64,000 nt of DNA from Dastarcus helophoroides (taxonomy: Eukaryota; Arthropoda; Insecta; Coleoptera; Bothrideridae). The notes beneath the pieces are model-generated. The model was not told the origin of the DNA, searched no databases, and worked only from the letters and a program-made list of their open reading frames with translations. Positions 12,125-21,927 of the stretch are shown here, piece by piece (the stretch's first letter is position 1; every line of letters starts with the position of its first letter). The stretch covers positions 34,428,722-34,492,721 of the forward strand of contig CM053328.1 of the NCBI GenBank assembly GCA_028583605.1, written 5' to 3'. A program made the translations under genes and the position numbers.

Positions 12125-12238
12125 GCTGTCGAAACGCGTAAGAGCAACCTTTGTTGTGTTTTTTAATTTTTCTTGGTTTCAGGGGACAAGTTCTGTGTTT
12201 CAATTTTTGAAGATAACCAAGGACCAGTCCGTTGCATC
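12125..12238 (+). mobile_element. Penelope-type terminal repeat, 5'-truncated copy
   Basis: The copy starts inside the hammerhead stem II (TTGGCTGTCGAAACGCG) and runs through GAGCAACCTTTGTTGTG, TTTCTTGGTTTCAGGGGACA and GATAACCAAGGACCAGTCCG. It matches the terminus at 51.4-51.5 kb on the opposite strand. The CUGAAGAU box is missing, so it carries only half a ribozyme. Confidence 0.85.
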
Positions 12239-12289
12239 AAAAAAAATTAATAAATTAGGAAAATATAAAAAAATACATAAAAAGTTGTA

Positions 12290-12336
12290 GCATTGGACAT
12301 CGATGTTTCGCTCTCATTTGAGCTCGTCAGCAGTGC
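12290..12336 (-). ncRNA. Type I hammerhead ribozyme with intact core
   Basis: Read on the minus strand from 12336 to 12290. Stem I is GCACTG paired with CAATGC (one C-A mismatch). The CTGACGA core box (12330-12324) is followed by stem II GCTC/GAGC with loop AAATGA, then GAAA. Stem III is the self-complementary ACATCGATGT, followed by C as the nucleotide before cleavage (12296). Every invariant hammerhead core position is present. Predicted scission lies between 12296 and 12295. Very short stem III hammerheads are established in Penelope-like elements. A separate Penelope-type repeat ends 50 bp away, consistent with nested copies of two families. Confidence 0.8.
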
Positions 12337-12450
12337 ATAACATGGAAAGGGAAAAATGAGGAAGAAATACCTAAAAATAAAAATTTTTTTTTTAAAATAT
12401 AAAAAAGAAAAATTAAGAAATTTTAACATGAATAGACGTTTCATCATCAA

Positions 12451-12518
12451 TTTACTGTGTTAAAAATTTACTGTGTTAAAAATTTACTGTGTTAAAAATT
12501 TACTGTGTTAAAAATTTA
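12451..12518. repeat. Tandem 17-bp repeat, four units
   Basis: TTTACTGTGTTAAAAAT is repeated four times with essentially no divergence, which suggests a recent minisatellite expansion. Confidence 0.95.
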
Positions 12519-12690
12519 AATATTTGAAGCCCGATCCACAAGAAACAACTACTCCGAGGGCTAATACCCCTTCCGGCATTGAACTACACTTGTGGGTCGA
12601 ACTTATATGCTCTTGGTGACTACTGTTCCTAACTGCTGAAATCTATTCATAATATTCCCGGTCAATAAGGGTCTGCCCTGAGAAATAAAA
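12519..12690. other. Short complex segment, possible transposon remnant
   Basis: A GC-richer stretch (GAAGCCCGATCCACAAGAAA, then CTTGTGGGTCGAACTTATAT) contains an inverted pair CCACAAG/CTTGTGG about 50 bp apart. It lies beside the hammerhead repeat and may belong to the same element. No gene was recognised. Confidence 0.3.
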
Positions 12691-13735
12691 AATTTCTCGA
12701 TTCAAAAAAAAAAAATTGAAATTCTCCAAAAAAATGGATTTCTGAAGAAACTTTAAATTTTCAAGAAAATGTAGTGTGGAAAAAACCACAAATTTTGAAA
12801 ATTAATAGCTGAAAACTAACAAAGTCAACATTTTTAAGAATAACTAAAATTTTTCATAATTTAAAAAAGTATAGAAATTTTCAAAAAAATGTAAATTTAG
12901 AAAAAAAGTGAAATTCTGCAAAAGTTGAAAAATTTCTAAAAGTACAAATTTTGGAAAAAGTCCAGTTTACAAAAAAATTGACATTTTCGAATAAAATGAG
13001 AATTTTTAAACAGCAAAAGTTTTGAAAATATAACAAAATCTTTAAAAATTCAATATTTTAAAAAGGTCTAAATTTTCGAAAAAAAAACAACACTTGGACA
13101 AATCAAAATTTTCAAAAAAGTAAAATACTTGGTCGAACATTTTTTCAAATAAGTCAAAATTTTTAGAAAAGTATCGACCTTTTCCTTGAAATTTCAACTT
13201 TTTGTAAATATCGATTTTCTGATATATTTACTTTTTTCAAAATTTTTAGAAGAGTATCGAAATTATGAAAAAAGTAAATTTTTTCGAAAGAATTTGTATT
13301 CGCAAAAAGTTTAAATTTCGAGAAAAAGATTAAAGCGGGAAAATGAAGAAATTTTCAAAAAAATTTCTAAAAATGTCGAAATTATTAGAAAATGTAAAAT
13401 TTTTTTAAAATCGAATTTTTTACTTTTTTCAAAATTTTTAGAAAAGTAACGAAATTATGAAAAAAGTAAATTTTCTCGAAAGGGTTTGTATTCACAAAAA
13501 GTTTAAATTTCCAGAAAAAGATTAAAGCAGGAAAATGAAGAAATTTTCAAAAAAAATTTCGAAAAATGTCGAAATTATTAGAATATGTAAAATTTTTTAA
13601 AAATTGAATTTTTTTAAAAAATATCGATTGAAATCTAAATTTTCAAAAAGTCTACATTTTCAAGAAAGACCACATTTTAGAAAATATTCGAAACTTTTAA
13701 AAAGGTGAAATTCTTCAAAAAAAAAAAGACAGAAC
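12690..13735. repeat. A-rich degenerate block with ~200-bp internal duplication
   Basis: GAAATTTT-type text. A unit of about 200 bp is duplicated: CTTTTTTCAAAATTTTTAGA with the downstream GATTAAAGCGGGAAAATGAA occurs at 13226-13360 and again at 13427-13560. Confidence 0.75.
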
Positions 13736-14160
13736 TTTGTGACGTCACGAAGCATATGACTCGTCTCGCCCTTGACACACGATGTCACACTCTATTGACC
13801 CCCTTACTCCCCCTTAATCTGAGAAATAATTACCGCGTCCTGGTGTTTCATCATCAAATCTTTTAGTTTAAGATGCAAGATTTTTATTTGAAACAAGCAT
13901 ACCAATTCCAAAGCAGTGCTGCTTCTTTGGAATAAATCTTCTTCTATTTTATATTCAAATACTAGATAAATACTGTTGAAAACATTGACATTGAGCGTTT
14001 CGATAGATGCAGTCTATTTTAAAACTTTTTTAAAATGATGTCAATCTCGAAAATCCCGGGAATCAAAAAACATAATCCTGAAAATTTCAGGATTAAAAAG
14101 CAGTCGGGATCCCGGGATCCCGAAATTTAAAATCCCGGGATCTAATCCTCTACTCAAAGT
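13736..14160. other. Transposon-like segment ending in CCCGGGA boxes
   Basis: The text GTGACGTCACGAAGCATATG and the clustered CCCGGGATCCCGGG-type boxes at 14056-14145 look like a transposon terminus. They mirror the boxes at 8.2 kb in inverted orientation. No intact transposase frame lies between the two ends. Nested arrays and LINE DNA fill the interval. Element identity is uncertain. Confidence 0.35.
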
Positions 14161-14171
14161 AAAACATTTCC

Positions 14172-14655
14172 TTCATTTAATCCTAATGCACAACAGATTC
14201 AAAGGTTGGCGCTTTTTGTTTAGGTCACCAAGTATTATTATTTCGTCTTGAACCGGTATTTCGTCTAGCGTTGGTTGTAGTTCATAGTAGAAAGTTTCCT
14301 TCTCTTCTTAAGTATTTGCTATATCTGGAGCACACACGCTTTTAAAGTGTGTTGTTGAGTTCTTTTCAATTTGTATCCTAGTCCTCAATATTCTGTCATT
14401 AATGTATTTAATGTCTTAAATTTGTTTTTCTAATTTTTGGTGTATCAGCATGCTTACTCCTGATGTGGCTCTCTCGCTCTTAACTTTTCCGCTATATACG
14501 AGGACGTAATTTTCGTATTTCATGCTTCCTTTGCCTTTTTTCTTGGCCTCTATAAGAGCGCAAATGTCTATATAATGTTTTTCCCTCTGGTTTTTCTATT
14601 TAGATCAAGGTGTCTTAGTCTTTGTTGTTAAATGACGTTCCAGGTTCCTATACAT
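14172..14655 (-). pseudogene. RTE/CFDP2-type LINE endonuclease relic
   Basis: The minus strand encodes an apurinic-endonuclease-like segment in one frame, broken by two stops. Near the start is GTWNV. Then come DICALIEAKKKGKG, YVLVYSGKVKSERATSGVSM and YINDRILRTRIQIEK. Near the end is a LDEIPVQDEIIILGDLN stretch that matches the catalytic GDFN-type motif of the EEP fold (here GDLN). This order is typical of the endonuclease domain of RTE-clade non-LTR retrotransposons, and of the CFDP2 family derived from them. The reverse transcriptase domain is absent to the left. The stops, at about 14434 and 14329, make it a pseudogene. Confidence 0.75.
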
Positions 14656-14699
14656 AATACTTTTGTATTAGATTTCCATTTTCGTTCTAGTTTATTCTT

Positions 14700-15262
14700 T
14701 TCCTCGTCGAGTCGTCATCATTGAGCCCAGTCCGATCCGAGGCTACATTGCTGCAACTAGGGGCTTCAATTGTTTTAATGAAGGTAGGTTGCTAGCCTCA
14801 ACTGCAAACCCTCCTCCTTTATCCACCTCAATCCATCCAGCGGCTGACGCAGGCGAAGAATGAATGTAAACCACGGAAATTTTGACATTTTGAAAAAATG
14901 GTTAAACGTCACCAATGCAAACTCTTTAAAATATCCCTATTCTTGGATACACCAAAATCACTTTAAGATTTAAAGACCACCAAAATGGTTAAAGATCATC
15001 CAGCATTGTATTTTACTTGTGTAGACCTTCAAGTAGTTTTAGACATTCTCAGAACTCAACTTAAGATTTAACTGAAGATGATCCTTGAAGATCCTCAATT
15101 GCAAGAATCTCCAGAAAAATCTTGGGTCTTATTAATAGTCAAAATGTTCCAGAATTTGACTAACACAAAGTGAGCAATCGTATCAAAATAGGTGAAAAAC
15201 TAAAGTTAAATCACGTAGTAGTTAAGGGTAAATCTGGTTGAAAAATGCCAATATTTGAATTT
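14700..15262. other. Intergenic DNA, no gene recognised
   Basis: The segment at 14705-14840 (GAGCCCAGTCCGATCCGAGG, then ACTGCAAACCCTCCTCC) adjoins the RTE relic and may be its 5' untranslated part. The rest, at 14.9-15.26 kb, is AT-rich unique sequence. Confidence 0.3.
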
Positions 15263-15680
15263 AAATGCTGTTAGGTGGGGATAGTGGGTGAGTCGATGAT
15301 GCCACTGGAGCGGTCCAGAGGTGATCGAGAATTAATTAAAGTGCAAGTATGCAAGAGCCGCCGTCCGGGATTTTTATCGAGCAGTAGGCCTCTTGATTGT
15401 ACACCAAAATACGGCAATAAATCAATACCAAACTGTAAATTACGGATTCTGAATCCCCCATGTAGCAGCTAACACACATACAGGGTGCAAGCCGGCACAA
15501 TAGTCTCGCAGGGCAACAGCTGTGAATCTCTGCGAGTTTATCGAGAGAATGGCTCTATTTGGGGCCTTCGAGTTCGTGTTATGATTAATGTAAGGGCTGT
15601 CGCGGACTCTGTTTATTCCAGCCCTTTTATGCGTACACGGCTCGATGAACACGTATCAAAACTTTAACGGCGGGAAGCAT
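15263..15680. promoter_or_regulatory. GC-richer unique island, possible regulatory DNA
   Basis: About 400 bp of markedly higher GC and complexity are flanked by AT-rich DNA. Overlapping open frames exist on both strands (65 codons at 15275, 60 at 15485 and 70 on minus at 15652). None has a recognisable domain. Symmetric openness suggests non-coding constraint or base composition rather than a gene. The regulatory reading is inference only. Confidence 0.25.
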
Positions 15681-16575
15681 GCTCTTGACGCTCGACAATC
15701 TTAATATGTTGCTTGCTATGGCTTGTTTATGATTCGAGCGCCATTAATTCTCTAAAATTTTAGCAAAACACTCGCCCCGTTGACAATTTAAAAAATACTT
15801 CAATTACCTTCAAATTCCCAAATAAGATCCCCCTTTAACGACATGAGTAACCTGTAGTGGGGTGCTCTTTATGGATGGTAGTTAAACTGTCTTTTACCAA
15901 ATGAAAATGTATATTTTTAGTCATTTCCCGGACTATATTTATAACCAATATTTATTTAGAAAAAGCCTGCTGACTTACCGGGGAAATAACCAAAATTGAA
16001 ATGACTTTACTCGGAAGTAAAGTATTATGGCTCAATCTTTGCGACCCTGAATCAAAAAAGTGTGGAAACAGAGGCAATTTAAGTACAGCTCAGAATTCAA
16101 GGAATCTTCAGGTGCAGTAACCTACTGTATTTCAAGGAATTAGGCTTATAGTGTATGAGTTTGAATAAAATAGGAGTGTTGTTAGCAAAAATTTGAACTT
16201 TTTTGCCAAGAAGCATTTTTTTATTCTACGATAATGCGTTCGCCTCATTGAGTATGGCTTTGAAAAATCTAACCATCCACTAAGCAATCCTGAGCTGGCC
16301 CCTAGTGACTATTTTTTCTTAATGACCTTGAAAATTTCTTCATGCATTCATGTCTTCATGGAATGAATAAGTTAAAGGGACGAAGCTGCCACAAATGAAC
16401 ATTTTAAGAATGAACCAGGAAATTATTTCTTTTAAGGCTTACGACGAACAATAAACATTACAGAGCTATAATAAATGCGTCGTTCTTCGAAGAGGATAAG
16501 TTGAAAACTTGAAATCAATTAACATGAACGACACTGTCAGGCCACACTTGAAGAAGTGGACTAAGACTTCGTAGA
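15681..16575. other. Intergenic DNA, no gene recognised
   Basis: Unique sequence. A weak mariner-like phrase (AATCCTGAGCTGGCCCCTAG, near 16283) resembles the DLAPSDY-type region of mariner transposases. It is preceded by TTCTACGATAATGCGTTCGC, which recalls the DNA around the catalytic D of mariner (D-N-A). This suggests an extremely decayed mariner fragment at about 16190-16490. Confidence 0.35.
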
Positions 16576-16579
16576 TGAG

Positions 16580-17940
16580 GTGAAAGAAGAGGTTCAAGAT
16601 CTTCAGGAGGAAGTGCCAGAAGAAGACGACGTCATCCAACCGACTAACGAGGAGAAAATCCAAAGCTTTCTGCGCAAGCTAAACGCCAAAAAGTCTCCAG
16701 GTCTAGACGGAATTCCAAACCAACCTCTGAAATCTCTTCCGGACCAAGCTCTCAAATACTTTGGAGCAATAGTCGATTCCATGTTTAAGTATCGGTATTT
16801 TTCAACAAGATGGAAGACTGCAAATGTTGTATTCATTCCTAAGCCAGGTAAGGATGGGAAATTTTCCCAAAATTACAGGCCAATCAGCCTCTTATCCAAT
16901 TTAACAACATAAGGTGGCGGAAAGGATTTTCAGGAAGCGTCTGCAGAATATCATCAGCGATCGCGACATCATTCATAAGGAACAGTTGGGTTCCAACCTA
17001 TGCACTCTACCTCAGACCAACTGCTGAGAATGGTTGAAGCAATCACTCAACGCATAAACTGGAACCAGGTAGTTGGAGCTATTTTCTTCGATATCTCCAA
17101 GGTATTTGACACAGTTTGGCACCAAGGACTAGTCTACAAGATGCACCAGTTTAAAATACCCCTTACAATGGTTTAAATGGTAAACTCGTTCCTAGACCAG
17201 CGCTCATTCAGACCAAAGGTGGGACAGGAACTATCAAACCAGTTTAGGCTACGGTATGGGGTGCCTCAAGGTTCTGCCTTGGCACCTCTGCTGTATTCTC
17301 TGTCCACAGACATCCCGAGAACCAATCCAACAATTGACCACACCTTATTGGCAACTTATGCAGACGACACAGCTTTGGTGGCGTACTCTCGCAGTCAGGG
17401 GTTGGTCACCAGACGACTTCAGGAGGCAACAGACAGTCTACTAGATCACTTCGGTCAATGGAGAATCCAAGTCAAGACAAGACCCAAGCAGTCTTTTTCA
17501 CTCGAAGAAGACTCCAACCGTATGGACATGTTTATGGGCAAAACGCCGACTGGAGACTTCAGGAAAAGCATCTAGGTGTAATTCTTGATAAAAGACTTAC
17601 ATTCCAGTACAGTGCCCAAAGCCAAAATGCTGAAGGGACTGCTGCAAGCGATGATTGGTAGAAATAGTAACCTGTCCATTGAGCTTAAAGTGTTACTATA
17701 CAAATCAATCATACGACCAGCGATGACCTACGCATCTACGCTTAGTCACAGGCGACGGATAATCAGATGAAGAAACTCCAGGTGTTCCAGAACGTTTTTC
17801 TAAGACAAGTCACGGACGCTCCATTGTTTGTGAGAAACAATTAACTCCATAGGGAAGCTGAACTACCTTTGGTAAGAGATTTTCTTAGGGAAATTAATTC
17901 CAGCGTGATGGTGCGAGCGGAAACGCATCCCAAGGAACTA
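16580..17940 (+). pseudogene. Jockey-type LINE reverse transcriptase relic, copy 1
   Basis: This is the reverse transcriptase of a non-LTR retrotransposon, broken by frameshifts and stops. The visible order is: fingers segment FLRKLNAKKSPGLDGIPNQP (from 16667); NYRPISLLSNL (16872); a QNIISDRDIIHKEQLGSN segment in a second frame; STSDQLLRMVEAITQRI in a third; motif A FFDISKVFDTVWHQ (17083); a stop at 17174; motif B GVPQGSALAPLLY (17258); motif C TYADDTALVAYS (17357), with the YADD catalytic pair intact; and a thumb segment SNLSIELKVLLYKSIIRPAM. This order and spacing are typical of the Jockey clade. The copy ends abruptly at about 17938, where it joins a second copy in mid-domain. It is non-functional. 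The 5' half of the element (ORF1 and endonuclease) is absent. Confidence 0.9.
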
Positions 17941-18887
17941 GGTAGTTGGAGCTATTTTCTTCGATATCTCCAAGGCATTTGACACAGTTTGGCACCAAGA
18001 ACTAGTCTACAAGATGCACCAATTTGGAGTTCCTCTAGCAATGGTTCAAATGGTAAGCTCGTTCCTGGACCAGCGCTCATTCAGAACAAAGGTGGGACAG
18101 GAACTATCAAGCCAATTTAAGATACAGTGTGGGGTGCCTCAAGGCTCTGCCTTGCCACCTCTGCTGTATTGTCTGTTCACAGCAGACATCCCGAGAACCA
18201 ATCCAACAATCGACCACATCTTTTTGGCAACTTACGCAGACGACAGCTTTGGTGGCGTACTCTTACAGTCCAGAGTTGGTCACCAGACCACTTCAGGAGG
18301 CAACAGACAGTTTACTAAATTACTTCGGTCAATGGTGAATCCAAGTCAACGCGAACAAGACCCAAGCAGTCTTTTTCACCCGAAGAAGACTCCAACCGTA
18401 TGGACATGTTCATGGCAAAACGTCGACTGAAGACTTCAGGCAAAGTGTCTAGGTGTAATTCTTGATAAAATACTTACATTCCAGTGCAGTGTCCAAAGCG
18501 CAAATGCTGAAGGGACTGCTGCAAGCGATAATTGGTAGAAATAGTAACCTGTCCATTGGACTTAAAGTGTTACTATACAAATCTATCATAAGCCCAGCGA
18601 TGACCTACGCATCGGTAGCTTGGTCGCAGGCGACGGATAATCAGATGAAGAAACTCCAGGTGTTCCAGAACGTCTTTCTAAGACAAGCCATGGTCGCTCC
18701 ATGGTTTGTGAGAAACAATCAACTCCATAGGGTAGCTGAACTACCTTTGGTAAGAGATTTTTTTAGGGAAATTAATTCCAGGGCGATGATGAGAGCGGAA
18801 ACGCATCCCAACGATCCAGTTCGACAGGCAGTGGATTACGAATCAGACATCCCAACCAGGATTAGGAGACTAAGGATGGTCCTCTAG
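17938..18887 (+). pseudogene. Jockey-type LINE reverse transcriptase relic, copy 2
   Basis: A second copy begins inside motif A (GAIFFDISKAFDTVWHQ-type text at 17946) and repeats the downstream RT: SFLDQRSFRTKVGQELSSQF, the GVPQGSALPPLLY box at 18130, and YADD at about 18231. A two-base loss right after YADD shifts the frame. The C-terminal part is intact from about 18462: SNLSIGLKVLLYKSIISPAM, YASVAWSQATDNQMKKLQVF, LRQAMVAPWFVRNNQLHRVA, ending in an arginine-rich tail before TAG at 18885. It is closely similar to copy 1, so either a tandem duplication or insertion of a second truncated element made this structure. Confidence 0.9.
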
Positions 18888-19122
18888 GCTACGACTTTCG
18901 TTTCGGAAATTTTTGTGTTTTGTTTGTTTCTTATGTTCCAGGCACAACAGCTTACAATAGTGCTCCAGCACTATTGTACTGTTCCGACGGAGGGATTGGG
19001 GGCCAAGAGCCCGACCCGAAGAAGTAAGGATTTTTAGTCGGTACCCGTAATTTGAGCGGAAGTCCGATCTGGGTTATCTTCCCAGATGTTCTTAACGGAC
19101 TTTCCCCTACTTAAAAAAAAAT
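18888..19122 (+). mobile_element. Jockey-type LINE 3' untranslated region and poly(A) tail
   Basis: The stretch after the stop holds a short GC-rich 3' region (a GTGCTCCAGCAC hairpin at 18960 and GACGGAGGGATTGGGGGCC at 18987). It closes with CCCCTACTTAAAAAAAAATT at 19105-19122. The terminal A tract marks the 3' end of a target-primed insertion. Confidence 0.75.
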
Positions 19123-19434
19123 TAACATACTTTTTTAGACCATTCTACGAACTTAAAAAATGTCTTTCGTATTCCAAATAGAAAATGAGTACAGAAATCA
19201 CAAATACAGTGTGTTCACACTACTTTATGCAGATGACAGACATAGCAATAATGGTTACTAACAAGTTAAGAACTTTTTGAAAACTTTATTATGTTCCGCA
19301 GCAACTGCCCATGTCTATTATTACCATTATTCGAGCAAAGAGTGGTACCGCTCTTTTTCTTTGAAATTCCCTTCAATCCTTTGTGACATTTGACAGTAAT
19401 TTGTGGATTTTTGTGGTTTTAAACTGGGCACGTG
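19123..19434. other. Short intergenic stretch; possible RT relic
   Basis: Mostly unremarkable. One phrase, TTTATGCAGATGACAGACAT at 19224, would read FYADD-like (LYADDR) in the plus frame and is followed by ATGGTTACTA. It may be the motif-C scar of yet another reverse transcriptase, but no flanking domain is visible. Confidence 0.3.
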
Positions 19435-19852
19435 TTAGAAGCGTTCTCGGCCAAAGAAAACAAAGGTGGAATCGCCGCAGACACCCAGTGTGCTAAAGCA
19501 ATTATGCAACAGGAAGCTGCATGAATAGGTAAAGCTGTTTCCATATTTTTTCAACTGATTTGAGCGTAACAGAAATCCGCACTCGACATCTGGAATTAGT
19601 TTATCTGAAGAAGGTATTGACAGCTCTTTACCCAAATCAGGTAAAAGAATATGGAGCATAATAGCGGATTTTATTCCGCTTCTTTTTGTAAAATGTCAGA
19701 AATTTGATGTCTGCTCTGCATTTATTGCTTAATTCGCATTGTGCACCATCAGAGTCGGGTACTTTGATCTCACAATTTGGTTTAGTTGGGATAAAGCACT
19801 GAAAGGTACTGTGGTGTTTTCGAAAACTTGATTTTTTTTTCATTAAAAGCAA
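19435..19852 (-). pseudogene. Unidentified protein-like relic spanning the ~190-bp repeat, copy 2
   Basis: Two minus-strand frames follow each other. The first (19852-19637) contains STFQCFIPTKPNCEIKVPDS and CELSNKCRADIKFLTFYKKK. The second (19659-19435) contains LIPDVECGFLLRSNQLKKYG and SFLLHNCFSTLGVCGDST. Together they resemble a broken protein of about 140 residues with several cysteines. The segment 19619-19805 is duplicated at 11484-11670, which supports a transposon origin. I do not recognise the family. Confidence 0.35.
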
Positions 19853-21085
19853 AACTCGAAAACTATAACAACATTACTAACCTCGAGGCCACAAAGATTT
19901 TGAAATTAATGGGGAAATTTTTGGAACGTGAAAATTAAAAGTGCAACCTAAAAATTTTATTGAATTGAATTTCGAAAAAATAGGAGACATTTATAAAAAA
20001 ATAGAAGGAGAGAAAATATAAAATAAAAAACTTGCTTATTATATTTTTTTCAAAATTTTAAGAAAAAAGACCGATAATTCATAATCAGGGATTCGAAAAT
20101 ATAATCCATATACAAGGAAGTAACTTAAAATTTTGAGTTAACATTCCAAATATTTTGATCTAAAATTTTGAAAAAAAAAACAACAAATGTAAACACACAA
20201 TTTTGAGAAAAAATAGAAATTTTGAGAATAAACCCCAAATTTACAAAAAACAAATAAATCGAGCTTTTTTTTACAAACTTCAAGTAATTTTCGTGTTGGT
20301 ATTATTGTAAAAAGGTAGAAAGGCAATAAAAATCAACAATGCAACTTTTCAATTTTGAAGAAAAGTTAACCTTTTTGGAAAAAAAGTTGAAATTTATAAA
20401 AAAGTGTAACAAATTTTGATTTCTCAAAAATTTCATTTTCCAAAAATAAATTTCGATCTTTGTAAAATAATTCAGTGTTAACGCTTTCCATTTCTATCAT
20501 TTTTGAAGACGACTCTTCAAGAAAAAATAAGTCGAATTTGTGAAGAAAAATCTTATTTTCCAGATTAATAAATGAATTTCTAAGAAAGATCACAAATTAG
20601 TAAAAAGTATAAACCTCAAGAAAATGGTAGCTAGCTTAAACTAAAACAAAGAAAGAAACCAATTCGACTACAAAATAAAAATCTTTGTTTTATATATTCT
20701 ATTTTCTTTGCCAAGTTTTGCTAATTTTATTCATTTTTTATTGGCCCTTTCTTCGTTATTGAAAATTGGATTTGTGAAATAAGCAAATGGCGAAGAAAAA
20801 GAATCAAAAATAAATAAAATTCAAGTTCCTTAAATTTGACAAAAAGAAGAAACTAAAAATTGCATATTTAAACTCGGAATTTCGGAAGAAAATTAAAATA
20901 ATTTCATAAAGAATGGAAATTTATATAAACAAAATGTTCCCAATTTTTTCTTTAAAATTTTAGGCTCCACCTAATTCTTTGTTATTATTTTTTTTTTCTT
21001 GAAATTTTGTCCTGAAAATTTGAGTATTATGACTTAAAAATCCAAATTTTATTACCAAACCTGAATCCAGACTAATTTTCGAAAT
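19853..21085. repeat. A-rich degenerate block
   Basis: GAAATTTT-type degenerate text with AAAAAAGTTGAAATTT variants. It is less regular than other blocks. No gene was seen. Confidence 0.6.
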
Positions 21086-21148
21086 TTATCTACGATACAA
21101 TGAATATACTTCTTCCGGGATTGGACCGTGTCAAAGAACTAGTGAAAG

Positions 21149-21193
21149 TGTTCGACGTTTCGCCCACCATCGCAGGGGGCATCTTCAGGAACA
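21149..21193 (-). ncRNA. Hammerhead-like ribozyme motif, left arm
   Basis: Minus strand, 21193 to 21149. Stem I is TGTTC paired with GAACA. The box CTGAAGAT fits CUGANGA plus one extra U before stem II. Stem II is GCCCCC with GTGGGC around a 7-nt loop, and is imperfect. Then come GAAA, a minimal stem III ACGT and C at the cleavage position (21154). The extra U is shared with the 51-kb Penelope family, so it looks like a property of these variants rather than decay. Activity is unproven. Confidence 0.6.
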
Positions 21194-21322
21194 AAGAAAG
21201 AAAAAATAGATGAAAAGAGGAATATGAGGAAAAATAGATAAAAAGAGGAATATGAGGGAATATGCAAAAAAAGGCCAATTTCATTTTCCTCATATTCCTC
21301 TTTTCATCTATTTTTCTTTCTT

Positions 21323-21367
21323 TGTTCCTGAAGAAGCCCCCTACGATGGTGGGCGAAACGTCGAACA
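21323..21367 (+). ncRNA. Hammerhead-like ribozyme motif, right arm
   Basis: Plus-strand mirror of the left-arm motif. Stem I is TGTTC (21323-21327) with GAACA (21363-21367). The box is CTGAAGAA, followed by stem II GCCCCC/GTGGGC with loop TACGATG, GAAA, stem III ACGT, and C at 21362. It differs from the left arm at the base after CTGAAGA (A instead of U) and in the stem II loop. Confidence 0.6.
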
Positions 21368-21412
21368 CTTTTACTAGTTCTTTGACACGGTCCAATCCCG
21401 GAAGAAGTATAT

Positions 21413-21925
21413 CCTGTACTGACTCTGGCCTTGGAAGCCTTCGTTATCATATACGATACAATGAATTGAATCAATTAATTTTTCCAAAAGTAGGCGTTCG
21501 ATTATTTTGAGAATTTCACCTAATATCATTGAGATCAGGGGCATTAGGGTATTAGGCCAAACTTTAAAATTGTCGAGTGCTTACTTTTTGAGAAATCGAT
21601 AGTCGTGGGAGGCCCTGTATAAATTCTCTTTTCAAGGATTTTGACTTCTTTCTGGCAATTTCAACTTTAACCTGTTGCTTTTTATTCTTTTTGAAAGTTG
21701 TAGGTATACGTTAATTTGAAATTTTCAGAAAATCGAAGTTTTGAGAAAAACTCAAAATTTTAAGATTAACGTCGAAATTAAAGAAAAAATTTTAGAATTG
21801 AAAAACTGTTTTCAAAATGTTGAGAAACAGTGAAAGTCGACATTTAAAAGAAAAGTCAAGTTTTGAATATGTAAACTTGAAGATTTCAAAAAAAATAGAA
21901 ATTTCGACAAAGTATTCGGATTTTA
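21413..21925. other. Complex sequence then short A-rich stretch
   Basis: The segment 21413-21620 (GACTCTGGCCTTGGAAGCCT, then GTCGTGGGAGGCCCTGTATA) is non-repetitive and may be the outer part of the hairpin element. From 21.65 kb the GAAATTTT-type text resumes. Confidence 0.3.
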
Positions 21926-21927
21926 AT

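Larger units (their letters stand above)
21104..21412. mobile_element. Inverted-repeat hairpin element carrying two hammerhead-like folds
   Basis: The left arm (about 21104-21231) and right arm (about 21287-21412) are near-perfect reverse complements. Both hold ATACTTCTTCCGGGATTGG, the GTCAAAGAACTAGT box, the GTTCGACGTTTCGCCCACCA box, and a purine-rich inner tract with GAATATGAGG. The spacer is about 55 bp. Each arm has a hammerhead-like fold reading toward the outside, listed separately. Head-to-head termini of one Penelope-type family would give exactly this. Confidence 0.85.

Noticed and set aside
16603..16836. Minus-strand frame opposite the LINE reverse transcriptase
   Set aside because: The plus strand carries clear RT motifs, so this is an antisense shadow.
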